From NCBI GenBank assembly GCA_963662175.1, contig OY759215.1, forward strand, positions 8,855,079-8,919,078: a stretch of DNA of 64,000 nt, given 5' to 3'. Origin of the DNA: Aradus depressus. Its lineage: Eukaryota; Arthropoda; Insecta; Hemiptera; Aradidae. The position numbers and the translations under genes are program-made. The notes beneath the pieces were generated by a model, which saw only the letters and a list, made by a program, of their open reading frames with translations, was not told the origin of the DNA and made no database searches. Below, piece after piece: positions 1 to 11,100 of the stretch (its first letter is position 1; each line of letters begins with the position of its first letter).

Positions 1-60
1 CTACCAGAGCGCCCTTTTTTTTTTATTCAGCTAGGGCAGGGGTCTTTAACGAGTACCTGT
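1..60 (-). repeat. SINE-A fragment
   Basis: Pieces of the SINE-A body (CTACCAGAGCGC and the GGGGTCTTTAACGAGTACCTG block) joined across a deletion and a T-run. Confidence 0.6.
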
Positions 61-490
61 GTGTGTGATACATCTTATTAGTTACTTAATGTCCTCATTT
101 CTGACTTTCTGACCCAACTCTTGCTATACGGGGGAAACCTATCTCTCTAACTGTCTCATGTTTATCTCCATTTTGTTTACAGGTAATATTCAATTAAAAT
201 ATTTTAATATTATCACTGATGACCTACTTGTGAATTAATCCAAAAAAATAATCCACATCAAAGTGAGTAACTTTTTATTCACTGTTTACAAATAGTACCT
301 ACCTACACGCTACATGAACCGACCAGTCCAAAAGAAAGTCTGAAAATGTGAGGTTGAACACGGAACTCTATATGACTAATAAAAATCATTCGTCTAAAAA
401 AAAAAAATATTAATTACACATTAAAATGTCAATTCACAACCAACTACTATAAAACTGGATCAAATAAACACTAAAGGCAACTATTTACAT
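61..490. other. Unassigned AT-rich stretch
   Basis: No open frame, repeat or RNA gene recognised. Confidence 0.5.
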
Positions 491-838
491 GAGGGCGCCG
501 GTAGCTCAGTGGTATGCATGCGTGCTTACTGAGCTAAAGATAGCGGGTTCGTAACCCGGCCTAGGCCCTTTTTTTTTTTATTTTATCTGGGAGGTAAAAT
601 AAATTTAAGTATGCCGTCCTTCGAATGAGACGTTAAGCGATGTGCCCGAGCCTGTACAATGTCGGGTACTCGTTAAAGATCCCTAACCTAGTTGAATAAA
701 AATTAAGGGTGGGCAAAATTTAGGACTTCCATAGTAGAGTCAGGCTCATGTCCACGAGAGTGACAAAAGAGCGCTCTGGTAGTAGGCGATGTGACCTCGT
801 AGCTAAAGCCCGGGCATGAGTCATAATAACTAACTAAC
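491..838 (+). repeat. SINE-A, full length, tRNA-derived
   Basis: The 5' head is tRNA-like with a pol III A box TAGCTCAGTGG at 502-512 and a B box GGTTCGTAACC at 546-556. A shared body follows with the GACGTTAAGCGATG, GTACTCGTTAAAGA and GCGCTCTGGTAGTAGGCGAT blocks, ending in CATGAGTCATAATAACTAACTAAC. The same order of blocks recurs many times in this window. Internal pol III promoters of this kind define tRNA-derived SINEs. It is not a functional tRNA gene. Confidence 0.88.
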
Positions 839-840
839 TC

Positions 841-1315
841 TATTAACAATAAACCATGCTAATTTCGAATATTAAGGTTAGAAAATAGAACTTACCTCTG
901 GTCACTCTAGATGAACAATGAATATATGAAATAATCTACTTGACTAACATAAATGATTCAATTCGTCAAAAATATTAAATGAATAGGAAGATATTTTCCC
1001 GAGCCCGTCAACCGGAAGTAACACAGCTAGTACAATATATATTTGCCACATGTATATGCAGGTTGTGTTCATGTAACTACACAGGTGAACCCTGTCTCAG
1101 GTGCCACCCACCAATCCTGCTAAAGTTCATCTGACCAGCTCCAATCTCTCGTCAAACACCTTTCTCTCTTACTCATTTTCTATCTCTTCCCCGTTCTTGC
1201 CCCGATTTTTTTTGTATTTTATGTACGTTAATATACACGTTGTACACCTTATTATATGATGTTAATGTATGATGTAATTATATTATAAGATATTATTAGG
1301 GGTATTTATTAAGAG
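841..1315. other. Unassigned AT-rich stretch
   Basis: No recognisable gene or repeat. Confidence 0.5.
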
Positions 1316-1479
1316 TTAGTTATTATGATTCATGCCCGGACTTTAACTACGAGGTCGAATTGCCTACTATCAGAGCGCTGTTTCGTCACTCTGGTGGACA
1401 TGAACCCGACTCTACTATGGGAGAAAATAAACATTTTGCCTACCCTGAATGTTTATTCATCTAGGGCAGGGGTCTTTAA

Positions 1480-2788
1480 CCCTAGAATGACACCGTGGGG
1501 TGTCCGACACCCCAATCGAAAGTTAAAGTGTATTACTTAATTTCCTATAGTTCACAGAAGTCCTCCGACCCTATGTAAATCACAGTCATCTCCTCCCTAA
1601 CCTTACTGGGACTTCTAACACCTTTAGTAGGCCCTTGTGACTTTAGGAATCAACATTGAAGTGATCTTGGGGTGTCTCACACCCCACGGTGTTACTGACG
1701 TCATTCTTTTTTTTTTACCTATTACAGGTAAGTTCTTTTTTTTATGGCTTTGTTTATAGTTTATGTGTTAAATCGTTATAGTTAATGTTTACTGTGGAGT
1801 TGGAAGTGGGTTTTGCGCCAATAGGTCTCTTCATAACGTATATTTATATATTTTAGGAAAGTTATGGCATTTCAAAAGAGGCAGTGGACTGATGAGGCAG
1901 TTGGTGTATCTCGAAGAATTGAGGAGAGAGGATATTGAGGAACTGGGAGGCAGTTCTTCTGAAGAATAATATGAAGAAACCCATGTTCATTCAGATTCTG
2001 AAGAGGAATTAGATGACACATTCGTGAGACATGAGGAGCCCAGCACATGTGAAGACTCTTCGACCACACTGTGCCAACACGATGTCCCCGCATGTCAACG
2101 CAGGTGTACTAATGAACTTGGATTCCAATTACTCTAATCATATTCAGTGGAACGGCCCAAGATCAATCATTTAAGTAGAACTTTGAAAGTACTCATACAT
2201 GAAATTTTGGGTCAACCCTCAACCTCAACTCCATGTACTGCAATTGTTATACCATGTGGCAAATATATGAGATGCTCTTTATGCAACAGAGATAAGGATA
2301 GAAAATCCAAAATGGTTTGCATGAGCTGCCAGAGGCCGATGTGCAACGATCATCGTCTAATGAAGTGCACCGATTGTGACTGAGTGTAACTGTGCAAATT
2401 GTATAGGTATATTTTTTGTTAAAGTGATTTGTTTTACATAGACACTATACTTGAGTTTAAAAAAAAAATAATAGTTTTTACCTTTCTTACAAATAAAATT
2501 TCGTATAGTATGTTTATCTATATCTACTTTTTAACTTTTTCAACATGTTACATCCTTATTTGATTTTTTTCCTATTCAATTAAAATAACTTTCTAATTTT
2601 GTTTGTTTGTTTTATATTCATTACATACATTCTAAAATATTAAATCTGCATTAGTTTTGGATTAATGTGAAAAATAAATTTACAAGTACAAAAATAATAA
2701 ATTACAAGAAAATTATATGAAGGGCTTGGGGTGTCAGACACCCCACGATGTGAATAGTGGTGACGAAATTCACGGTGTCATTCTAGGG
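1480..2788 (+). mobile_element. piggyBac-like element, internally deleted
   Basis: The 1309-bp insert is flanked by TTAA duplications. It begins CCCTAGAATGACACCG and ends with the exact reverse complement, the CCCTAGAA-type termini and TTAA target of the piggyBac superfamily. A 17-bp near-palindrome GGGGTGTCnnACACCCC occurs near both ends (1497-1513, 2728-2744) and again at 1669-1685. Only degraded transposase ends remain inside, so it is non-autonomous. Confidence 0.92.
2147..2383 (+). pseudogene. piggyBac transposase C-terminus remnant
   Basis: The 78-residue frame ends with a cysteine/histidine-rich segment of CxxC pairs (RCSLCNRDK, MVCMSCQRPMC, NDH, KCTDC). This is the zinc-binding tail typical of piggyBac transposases. 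A short N-terminal-like frame starts at 1864 (MAFQKRQWTDE) and soon meets stops. The catalytic DDD core between them is missing. Confidence 0.75.
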
Positions 2789-3184
2789 TTAATGAGTACC
2801 TGACATCGTACAGGCTCGGGACCATCGCTTAACGTCCCATGCGGCGTGCTTAAGTTTATTATACCTCCCAGATAAAATAAACTAAGGACCTCGGTCGGGT
2901 TTCGTACCCACGGTTTTGAGCTCAGAAGATAAGCACGCATACCACTGAGCTACCAGCGCCCTCGTATTTATTAAGATAGCCGAGGTTTGCAAAAAGGATG
3001 TTACCCGGGTTTCTACCCTCCCCTTTGGGTTGAAAAAAAAAACAATATACCCACAGATTTCATGCTTTTGTTTCCTTCGCTATCGAAATCGATTAAAACT
3101 TCGATATTGCCTTTTCACCAGAATTCCGTTTCTTGACATGTGAATAAAAAATGGACAAATATTGTAGTTAATATTACTAAACTA

Positions 3185-3430
3185 GGAGTAGCAAAATAAT
3201 CTACTAACTTGAGCTGAGAATTTGGGCGGAGTTTTGTGACGGTGTTCATGCGCAGAAGGTTAGATAATGTGCTTTTTTATTATTATTTACTATTTTAGTA
3301 TAAGAAGTATTGTAATCGTGCAAAAACCCGAGATCGAGTTTTCAACGGAGTTTCACGTTTTTGAAACGCGATTTTTTTTGGTTTTCATGACGGTAGTTTT
3401 TGAATCACTATCCGGACACCTTGGAAGGAG
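3185..3430 (+). repeat. Interspersed repeat family D copy
   Basis: It shares with the region 5370-5640, in reverse orientation, a GGGCGGA...TAGATAAT block and a GATCGAGTTTTCAACGGA block. The latter block also occurs near 27665. It is non-coding and unclassified. Confidence 0.6.
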
Positions 3431-3494
3431 TTAGTCTGTTACAGATGGTGTTTACAGTAAACAAGAATGTACCTTCAGGCTTGCGAAGTTAAAG

Positions 3495-3610
3495 TTTTTT
3501 TTTTTTTTTTGGCCTCATGTACGATGCATATTAGCCATTGCCCCTGAAAACCATGATGAGACACCATGCGACCAAAGCCCTACGCTCTAGTTCGCACGGC
3601 CACCATGGCT
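3495..3610 (-). repeat. SINE-B fragment
   Basis: Starts in a T-run and reads GGCCTCATGTACGATGCATA, then CATGCGACCAAAG and GCACGGCCACCATGG. It matches the complete SINE-B at 5689-5886 on the same strand with an internal deletion. Confidence 0.75.
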
Positions 3611-3954
3611 ACCAAAGTTAAAGTTAAAACTAATAACTTTAAATGTGACTAATTGTTTTGAAGTGAATTATATTTGTACTCGTATAGTTATCGTGACAAT
3701 GTTGAAATAATGTTTTTTAAAGGGCAGTTATATGTTCAGCCAAATTATATAATAATGACATTTATCGTGTTGTGATAACCACAAAAATTGAACTTTTCAC
3801 CTCCAAATGGAATATGAATAAATGAATATGAATGAATATCTTACGGCATTATTCTCTTATGAAAAAAAAAGGAGCAATTTGCACAAGTATAGTGTGAAAA
3901 GTTACTAGAAACAGAGTGAAATTGTGAATCCCAATGACGAGGTCAGACGGGTGC
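3611..3954. other. Unassigned stretch
   Basis: AT-rich; nothing recognised. Confidence 0.45.
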
Positions 3955-4185
3955 AACTAGTGGTTAGCAATAACTACTTTCCTTCCCCCTCCTCTCTCTC
4001 AAAATCATTTTATACTGGCTCTATGAAAATAATGCATTGTTGTCTGTGGTTCTTATTGTTTTATTGAACCTACAGTGTAATTGTGAGAGTGACTTTCTTA
4101 TACCCAGTAAAGCTAGTATAAAATCATTTTGAGAGTGATCTGTAGAAAAGTGGTTGGTATAAATAAGTCCTATTATAGCCACATC
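3955..4185. repeat. Hairpin (foldback) repeat, family H
   Basis: CTCTCAAAATCATTTTATAC near 3998 is matched in inverse orientation by GTATAAAATCATTTTGAGAG near 4113, with more distant pairing outside. Related half or whole hairpins carrying GACTTTCTTATA and ACCAACCAC motifs occur at 7085-7210, 19826-19935 and 28695-28895. It is MITE-like without clear target duplications. Confidence 0.6.
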
Positions 4186-4259
4186 ACATATATTTTAATT
4201 GTTATCCTTCTTTATAAAGGGCTATCAATAATAAAAACATATTTTAAAATTCGTTACAA

Positions 4260-5051
4260 GAACACCTGTTTACCCTTCAGTCCTGGTAGAAAAAGTGGAG
4301 AGTGAAGGTGAACGACACAAAATCAGTTCACATCGTCTTCACCCTTCGTCGAAAATATACCTGCCCTCCAGTTTACCTTAACAAAAATCCCATCCCTTTA
4401 AAAAACTAAGTCCGCTATCTAGGCCTCATACTCGACAAACGACTAACTTGGAATCCTCGAACGAGACTGAAAAGACAAGAAATGAACAGACGTTATAAAC
4501 TTCTACTAAGACTACTAGACAAAAGATCCAAACTAACTTTGACAACAAAACGACTTATATACAACTCACTACTCAAACCTATGTGGACTTACGGACTTGA
4601 ACTCTGGGGTTCTGCCAAGGCTTCCAATCTCCAGCGCATCCAATCCCTTCAATCCAAAATCCTTTGTACAATAGCCAATGCTCCTTACTACGTCTCCAAC
4701 AAAACCCTTCACACTGACCTTAATGTACCTTTCATTACTGAAGTCGCTAAATCCAAATATAAAAAATTATTTTCCCTTCTTGGTTCCAACAATAATCCTC
4801 TAGTCCGTGCCCTCCATTCTGCCGTACTTCCCGTAGCGTCAATGGCCTAGAGACCTCCTGAGCAGAAGCAGTGACAGTGACAGTGATTAGCTAAAAACAA
4901 GAGAAAAACAGTGACTAGGGAGTGTCACCACTGGGTGATTTCTCCCCTCATGATATTTTGACATTGCCATTACCTCTTTATTAGCACATTTGCTTGTTGT
5001 ATTTATGTGTATACAGTTGTGAATAGCTATTTGTAAAAAAAAAAAAAAAAA
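4260..5051 (+). mobile_element. Jockey-type LINE, 5'-truncated, copy 1
   Basis: It contains the end of a non-LTR reverse transcriptase frame, a 3' UTR and a terminal A-run at 5034-5051. The conserved order is LGLILDKRLTW (about 4425), RLLDKRSKL, then WTYGLELWGSA and ANAPYYVSN. These are the thumb-region motifs of jockey-clade elements. Compared with copy 2 at 9214-9984, a short deletion after SAVLP shifts the last part of the frame. Confidence 0.88.
4482..4850 (+). pseudogene. Jockey-type reverse transcriptase C-terminal fragment
   Basis: 122 residues with LIYNSLLKPMWTYGLELWG and SKILCTIANAPYYVSN. The RT catalytic YxDD block lies outside the truncated copy. The normal C-terminus, QRRLKRQWPRDLL, is seen only in copy 2; here the frame ends early by a deletion of about a dozen bases. 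Confidence 0.82.
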
Positions 5052-5099
5052 TCGTTGCTATATCTTATAATTTAAACCAAATTTAGAAATATTTTATTA

Positions 5100-5640
5100 T
5101 AGTTTACTGTGAGCTATAACTGTCTTAGAGTGCTTTAACTCTCTCCGTATTGGTCCTAAATGATATGTTGGCAATTGGAAAGGTATTAAGAAACATTCTT
5201 TCTTTAGGATTAACAGTTTTCGCGTAAAAGAAGGAAACGTCTAAAAAAATGACATTTTAGTGCTATTTTCTGCACATATCTCTTTAACCCGGCGACCTTC
5301 GAAGGATTTTTGATTAGGTTATAAATATAAGCTGTTCTTATCGAATCAGATCTAGGTTAGCACAAGTGACATCATCATTTCAATTTTCAATTTCAGTTTC
5401 TGAAATAGAGCAAAAGTATACACACAGATGCACGCACGGAAAGACATCATCTCAAAAATGGTGTCCAAAGGTACCCAAAACATATTCAGGGGACCTTGAA
5501 ACGTGAAATTCCGTTGAAAACTCGATCTCAGATTTTTTGATCTATTACGGTACGTCTAAAATAATAAGAGAACATTGCCAGCAACAGTGGTACCAACCAT
5601 CTTTCAAATTATCTACCCTTCTGTTCCGCCCAAGTTTCCA
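5100..5640 (-). repeat. Family D repeat, longer copy
   Basis: Shares blocks in inverse orientation with 3185-3430 and with 27640-28110 (AACTCGATCTCAGATTTTTT, CTAATCAAAA-like and TTAAGAAACATTC-like segments). Non-coding. Confidence 0.5.
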
Positions 5641-5688
5641 GCTGCTAATGAAGTGTAATTACCTGTAGTAAAATTATTTTATATATAT

Positions 5689-5886
5689 ATTTTTTTTTTG
5701 GCTTCATGTACGGTGCATTTTAGCCATGTCAATGTGTTATCTAGTTATTTACGACATCCATGGCCCCGGGAGGGAGTTCTATCTGCGTAATAAAACTCTC
5801 TACCGGACGGGATTCGAACCCGCAAACCATGGTGAGACCATGCGACCAAAGTTCTACGCTCTAGCCCGCACGGCCACCATGGCCCC
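5689..5886 (-). repeat. SINE-B, near full length, tRNA-derived
   Basis: Read on the minus strand it starts GGCCATGGTGGCCGTGCGG, has the B box GGTTCGAATCC (5810-5820) and ends in an A-run. Its head differs from SINE-A, so it comes from a different tRNA. The body motif CCCGGGGCCATGGATGTCGT is shared with copies at 8636-8756 and 63748-63918. Confidence 0.85.
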
Positions 5887-6350
5887 CCTATTTTATTTTA
5901 GTGCAATACATTTTTGAAGTTGGGCATAGCAATGTTTATGTTCATTTAATCAATTTAAAGTTCTTTTAAACATAAGCCTACAATTAGGAGCTAAACAACT
6001 TCAATGTGTGCATAAATATTATAATTACTTTAGTCTCTGACGTATTTAAGAAAAAGATGAAGTGTAGAAACTAAGTGAATAGCTAATATACTTCCCCACC
6101 TCGGATTAATTCTAATCAAGTTAGTTTTAGCTCTTGCTTTAAACCCTCCCCTTGTTGAAGCTGATTTTGCTCAAAGTCAACAGGTGAATCATACCACATG
6201 TCCTTCATTGTCCATCATGCCCCAGTACCAGTCGAGATATTTTAGAAATCGTCAAGCGTTTTTAGGCTAGTCGTGTTGGTGTGTGCGTTACTCACAATAT
6301 TCAATTTTCGGAAGTAACATTAGCAGATAAACAGTGGATTGTGGGTGAGG
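5887..6350. other. Unassigned AT-rich stretch
   Basis: Nothing recognised before the acidic small frame at 6351. Confidence 0.45.
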
Positions 6351-6503
6351 ATGATGAATCAACTTATGGAAATGGAAAATCTTACACCACTAACTGATGA
6401 AGAGATTTTTGATGAAAGGGAAATTCTTCATGAAGATTTTTTATTCGCATTATCCGAGGATGAATATGAATATAATTACGAAGTAATACAAGTAATTATT
6501 TAA
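6351..6503 (+). CDS. Small acidic open frame next to an inverted-repeat element
   Basis: The frame encodes 50 residues starting MMNQLMEMENLTPLTDEEIF, very rich in Asp and Glu, and stops at 6501-6503. It lies just outside the left arm of the long inverted repeat at 6560. The composition is non-random for such AT-rich DNA, but I recognise no family. It may be a remnant of a transposon-encoded protein or chance. Confidence 0.22.
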   Translation: MMNQLMEMENLTPLTDEEIFDEREILHEDFLFALSEDEYEYNYEVIQVII

Positions 6504-6559
6504 AAGGGTTCAAGAATAAAGGTTGCTTTACAGTAAAAATGCCTGAATTGATAGGTGTT

Positions 6560-7679
6560 AGCTGTTAGTACACCTCAATCTCACCAGTTCAAATAAACCA
6601 TAGTCAAGTTTTCAATGACTTTTCAGTTTTATAATATTTTGTCATTTCTTGATATTTGTTGACTTCATAAAATTCAAAGTCCTTTTATGGTCATATTATT
6701 ATACATAGTTATTTTCGGAACTATCGATAATAAAATATTAAAAACCAGGTGTGCCTCACCCACATAACCGCACGATTGAAGTGAAACTTCTTTTGTCTTC
6801 ATTAACCACGCGAATTAAATAAACGTTTTATTTGATTTTTATTATAAGTATTAACCATTTTAAAGTAGGCAAATTTTATCTTAATAAAAACAATAAAAAT
6901 ATTAAGCCTAAAAATATTTTAAAATTATATTTTATTGATCTGGTACTTCACTATTACTTACATATGTTACCAGTGGTTTGTGATAACTTAAGTGCGATAT
7001 AAATATTCTTGTATCATGGTTGTAGATTGATTTGAGTCGTTGTAAATCGGAATTATTTCCGCTCTTTAGTCTTTTTGCTACAAATAAATATGTGACGTGG
7101 CCATAACAGGACTTTCTTTTACCAACCATGGTTTTACATATCACTCTCCTTCCCCTCCTCCCTTTCCCCCTATCATAATCATTTCAAACTGTCATTACTG
7201 TTACATGTGTAAATTGAAATTAATTTTGAATAGAAAAAATTAATCAATAATTAAAATGTAATCAATAATTTTAATAATTTAAAAATATAAATGAAGCTTA
7301 ATTATTAAATATTATCTTTATGCTGAATTTCTTGTTTCTATTTTTTCTTTTGTCTTGCACGGAATTGTCAAACACGTTTCGTTGATGTTTTTGGCATTTT
7401 TAACTATTTAACACGTTAAAAATGTTTATTTAATTCGCATGGTTAATGAATACAAAAGAAGTTTCACTTCAATCGTGCGGTTATGTGGGTGAGGCACACC
7501 TGGTTTTAAAATTTTTATTATTTATAGTTCCAAAAAATAATTGTATATAATAATACGACCATAAAAAGACTTTGAATTTTATGAAGTCAACAAATATCAA
7601 AATATTATATAACTGAGAAGTGATTGAAAACTTAACTATGGTTTATATGAACTGGTGATATTGAGGTGGACAGTCAGCT
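6560..7679. mobile_element. Element with ~260-bp inverted terminal arms
   Basis: Left arm 6560-6825 and right arm 7423-7679 are inverted copies with scattered mismatches; for example GCACGATTGAAGTGAAACTT at 6768 pairs with its reverse complement at 7462. The 600-bp centre has a 70-residue minus frame (6932-7144) of no recognised family and a half copy of hairpin family H. Long inverted arms suggest a foldback-type DNA transposon; no target duplication is clear. Confidence 0.75.
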
Positions 7680-8190
7680 CACGTCGCAGAACACCTTCTA
7701 TAGAAAGAAGTTCTGAATACATTTGGTCAATAAGCGCTGTAAATAAATAACACATCTTTATAAACCATTTCCTTAGTCACCCCAAACTACTTGTTAGTAC
7801 CTGTTACTCCTGCTCCGATCACCTGTTATGTCTAGTTCAAGTGACCCCGTGCCCTAACCCACTTGCTACTGCTCCATCCTACTCCATTTGCAAACTTGTT
7901 TTTCTCTGATTTTTTTTTTTTTTTTTATTAAGTAATTATAACCCTGGAATGTAAACTTGCAGACCCATCACAATTTATGCAGTTATTATATCATTCTTGA
8001 GTATACTTCCTTGGTTGCTTCATACTATTTTTTATAAACCCATAAATGTATTTGAACCAGTTTGTAAAAGCCATTGACCGATTATCGCATTATTATGTTA
8101 CGTTATTCTTACATTAGGAATTTAAACAAGCGATATCAGGTATTCGTTGACGACCCAAACTCTTGGTAACTAAACCTGGATAGACAAATT
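7680..8190. other. Unassigned stretch with a 16-T run
   Basis: Nothing recognised. Confidence 0.45.
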
Positions 8191-8368
8191 TTAGAACTCC
8201 CAAAGTAGACTAGGGCTCATGACCAGAGTAGCAAAAGAGCAATGTGGTAGTAGGCGATCTATGATCTTGTTGTCAAAACTCAGGCATGAGTCACTATAAC
8301 TAGCTAACTAGGTAGTAGGCGATATGATCTCGTAGTCAAAACACAGGTATGAGTCACAATAACTAGAT
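8170..8368 (+). repeat. SINE-A 3' half with duplicated tail
   Basis: The SINE-A body is followed by two tandem copies of the segment GTAGTAGGCGAT...CATGAGTCA, near 8250 and 8311. No tRNA head is present. Confidence 0.75.
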
Positions 8369-8635
8369 TTGAATTGTTTACTTGACACATCTACTCCAAC
8401 CGTGACTCATAGTAATAATGTTTGTTAAAATATAAACAGACTTAAAGGGGAGGATGTTTGGATAATAATAACCTTAAGGTGGCAACACTGGAGGATTACC
8501 TAAAAGGGAGGTTGCAGTTGTCTGCCGTTATTTTGTTAAGAATTCCACGAGTTGTAAATAATTAACATTTTATTAATAAATATGATTACCTCAAAAACAA
8601 TCTGATTTTATTAATTAAAGACCACATAAAACAGT

Positions 8636-8756
8636 TATTTATTTCGTAGATAGAACTCCATTCCCGGGGCCATGATGTCGTAAATAATTAGATAACTAGA
8701 TAACATAGTGACATGGCTAATATGAATCGTACATAAGGCCAGAAAAAAAAAAAAAA
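8636..8756 (+). repeat. SINE-B 3' part
   Basis: Matches the SINE-B body from TTTCGTAGATAGAACTCC to the terminal A-run; the head is missing. Confidence 0.78.
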
Positions 8757-8984
8757 CTATATAACTCTCTTTGCTCACTTCATATAGTTGTGAAAGTAAA
8801 AAGTCGTGAAATCCTGTTAGGTACTTTGAATACTGATAACGGAATCTGACTGTCGCTAAAATCGCACATCTGAAATAATGTAAACATCCAGTCAAATTAG
8901 ATCATTTAAATTCATTTCAGAATATACAGGTTTTACGTGAGATGACTCGGATTTCCTGGAAGTTAAATGTTACACTATTCCAGA

Positions 8985-9213
8985 CCGATGTACATATCAA
9001 AACACTATATCCCTGATTAAAACTAATCTAAAAAAGTCGCTCTACCTCCAACGCTAATCGACCCTTTGGACTAAAAATCAATGGTTGGCTTACATTGTGG
9101 CTTCTGAATCATACTAAATTTTGTGTCGATACATTCATTACATCGGCAGTTATTGTGATTTTTGAGTTGAGTCCCCCTCTCATCTCACCTCCCTTTCGGC
9201 TGTTTCCGCTGAA
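8985..9213 (-). repeat. Family R fragment
   Basis: Carries the R blocks TTTTTGAGTTGAGTCCCC, ATACATTCATTACATCGGCAG and the A/G-rich block in inverse orientation. Confidence 0.65.
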
Positions 9214-9984
9214 CCCTTCAATCCAAAATCCTTCGTACAATAGCCAATGCTCCTTATTACGTCTCCAACAAAACTCGTCACACTGACCTTAACGTACCTT
9301 TTGTCACTGAAGTCGCTCAATCCAAATATAAAAAATTATTTTCCCTTCTTAGTTCCCACAATAATCCTCTAGTCCGTGCCCTCCATTCTGCCGCACTTCC
9401 CCAACGACGGCTTAAGCGTCAATGGCCTAGAGACCTCCTGAGCAGAAGCAGTGATAATGACAGTGATTAGCTATAAACGAGAGAAAAACAGTGACTAGGG
9501 AGTGTCACCACTGGGCAGTGGCGGATTAAGCTTCTGCGGCCCTAGGTGATTGCGAATGTGGGCCCCCCCCCTATTTTTACCCCCCCCCCCCCCCCCTTCC
9601 CCATAAAAAACGAAAACTTTTCAGCAATTTTTTTTATGAATTTATTGATACAGTTATAATTCTTAAGAATAATATTTTTAATTCGCTGTAAAATTGACTT
9701 CATACACACTTTCTCCTGCATCAAAATCATGCTTAATAGGGGGCCCCTCATACCTTTTATTGGGAAAAATAACTCGGGTCAAATTCCTTGTCAAATTTGA
9801 CCTGAATTATTTTTCCCAAAAGCGTGTAAAATCATTTTAAAAGTGTTAATCTACCACTGCCACTGGGTGATTTCTCACCTCATGACATTTTGACATTGCC
9901 ATTATCTCTTTATTAGCACATTTGCTTGTTGTATTTATTTGTATATTGTAAATAGCTATTTGTAAATAAAAAAATAAAATAAAA
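9214..9984 (+). mobile_element. Jockey-type LINE, 5'-truncated, copy 2 (interrupted by hAT)
   Basis: It begins within the RT thumb region (CCCTTCAATCCAAAATCC) and runs to an A-rich tail. The RT frame ends normally at TAG 9468-9470 after QRRLKRQWPRDLL. The 3' UTR is split at CCACTGGG by the hAT element 9516-9859. Imperfect 43-bp direct repeats flank it (9171-9213, 9987-10029; 5 mismatches), either a long target duplication or adjacent R units. Confidence 0.88.
9516..9859. mobile_element. Non-autonomous hAT element, 344 bp
   Basis: Terminal inverted repeats CAGTGGCGGATTAA and TTAATCTACCACTG, with an exact 8-bp target duplication CCACTGGG at 9508-9515 and 9860-9867. LINE copy 1 has the same site empty with one CCACTGGG, which proves the insertion. 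CAGTG termini and an 8-bp duplication are hAT hallmarks. It holds long C-runs and no transposase. Confidence 0.95.
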
Positions 9985-11100
9985 GAGTCCTCCTCTGATC
10001 TCCCCTCCCTTTTGGCTGTTTCAGCTGAAAATTAATAGGTGTCTTACATATGAAATTCACTTGAGAACTTCGTCATCGTGTCACTGATCAATTACGTAAC
10101 TAGCCCTATACTTCGTGTAGTTGGGAAGTAAAAGAGGCCGATTGAACCTAACCATGAATTAAAGTTTAAAGCCCTATAAGGACGACACCTATTAATTTTC
10201 AGCGAAATCAGCCGAGGAGAAGGGGATCATCAGAGGGGTGCTCAACTCAAAATTTCAAATAAATGCATAGACATGAAATTTTATATACATATAATTCAAT
10301 TGTAATATTTTATATCCTGATCGCAGTTACGCTAAGTCTAACGCCAATTTCCCACTTTTATTTCCCTAACTAAAAGAAGTGTAGGGGAAGTTGTGTAATC
10401 GGTCAAAAATTCGTTGCGGAGGTTTCAACGCAATTTATAGGAAAACAAATTTCTGTGTGTCTGTGGATACGATAACTCCCGATAGAATGAATTTATCGAC
10501 ATGAAATTCACGGCTTAACTCAAAAACTAATAACTAACAAAATTTCATAAATGAATTGAAAATCGTGTAAGGACGACATTATTAATTTTCAAAAGCGAAA
10601 AGTTAATTGATTAATTCATTCTGGGGAAGTACATTGCCGATGATTCACCGAAGACGTTTTTCTATTGAAAACATTTCATGGAAGGCTAAACCTGCCTCAG
10701 GAATTCGTTTGAAGGGAGGGGGGAACTAGAGAAGGGGGCTCGACGCAAATATCCTTTAAACAGCTGATGCGATAAATATATCGATACAAAATTTATATAT
10801 TATTACATTTATGAAGATTCAGAAGCCATAATGTAAGTCAACTATTGAGTTTTAGCCCAAACGGTAGACTGGCTTTGGAGGGAGAGCAACAACATAACTA
10901 ATTAATTCGTGTTGGAAAGTACATGACCGGTGATACACAGATTTTTTTGTGATCACTGGATTGATCCAGTAATCATAAATTTAAAAAAATGTAAAGTTTA
11001 GGCTAATTCACCTATTTAAATTAACGTTACACATTTCAAAACGACTATTCCCTCGTCATCACAATCACGAAAATCGAACTCCCCCTCAATACTTACGTAA
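9985..11100. repeat. Mosaic of family R copies
   Basis: R blocks occur in both orientations: minus near 9990-10110; plus at 10150-10310 and 10370-10960, including GGGGAAGTTGTGTAATCGG at 10384, ATAACTCCCGATAGAATGAA at 10470 and the GAAGTACAT...GATTCACCG end blocks. Non-coding. Confidence 0.65.

Larger units (their letters stand above)
1316..2963 (-). repeat. SINE-A split by a piggyBac insertion
   Basis: The SINE-A tail and body occupy 1316-1479; the body and tRNA-like head resume at 2789 and end at 2963. The break falls in the GGTCTTTAACGAGTACC block, whose TTAA is duplicated on both sides of the insertion (1476-1479 and 2789-2792). Confidence 0.88.

Noticed and set aside
491..565. tRNA-like gene heads (here and in the other SINE copies)
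   Set aside because: A and B boxes are present, but the heads are fused to the shared SINE body and do not fold as intact tRNAs. They are SINE promoters, not tRNA genes.
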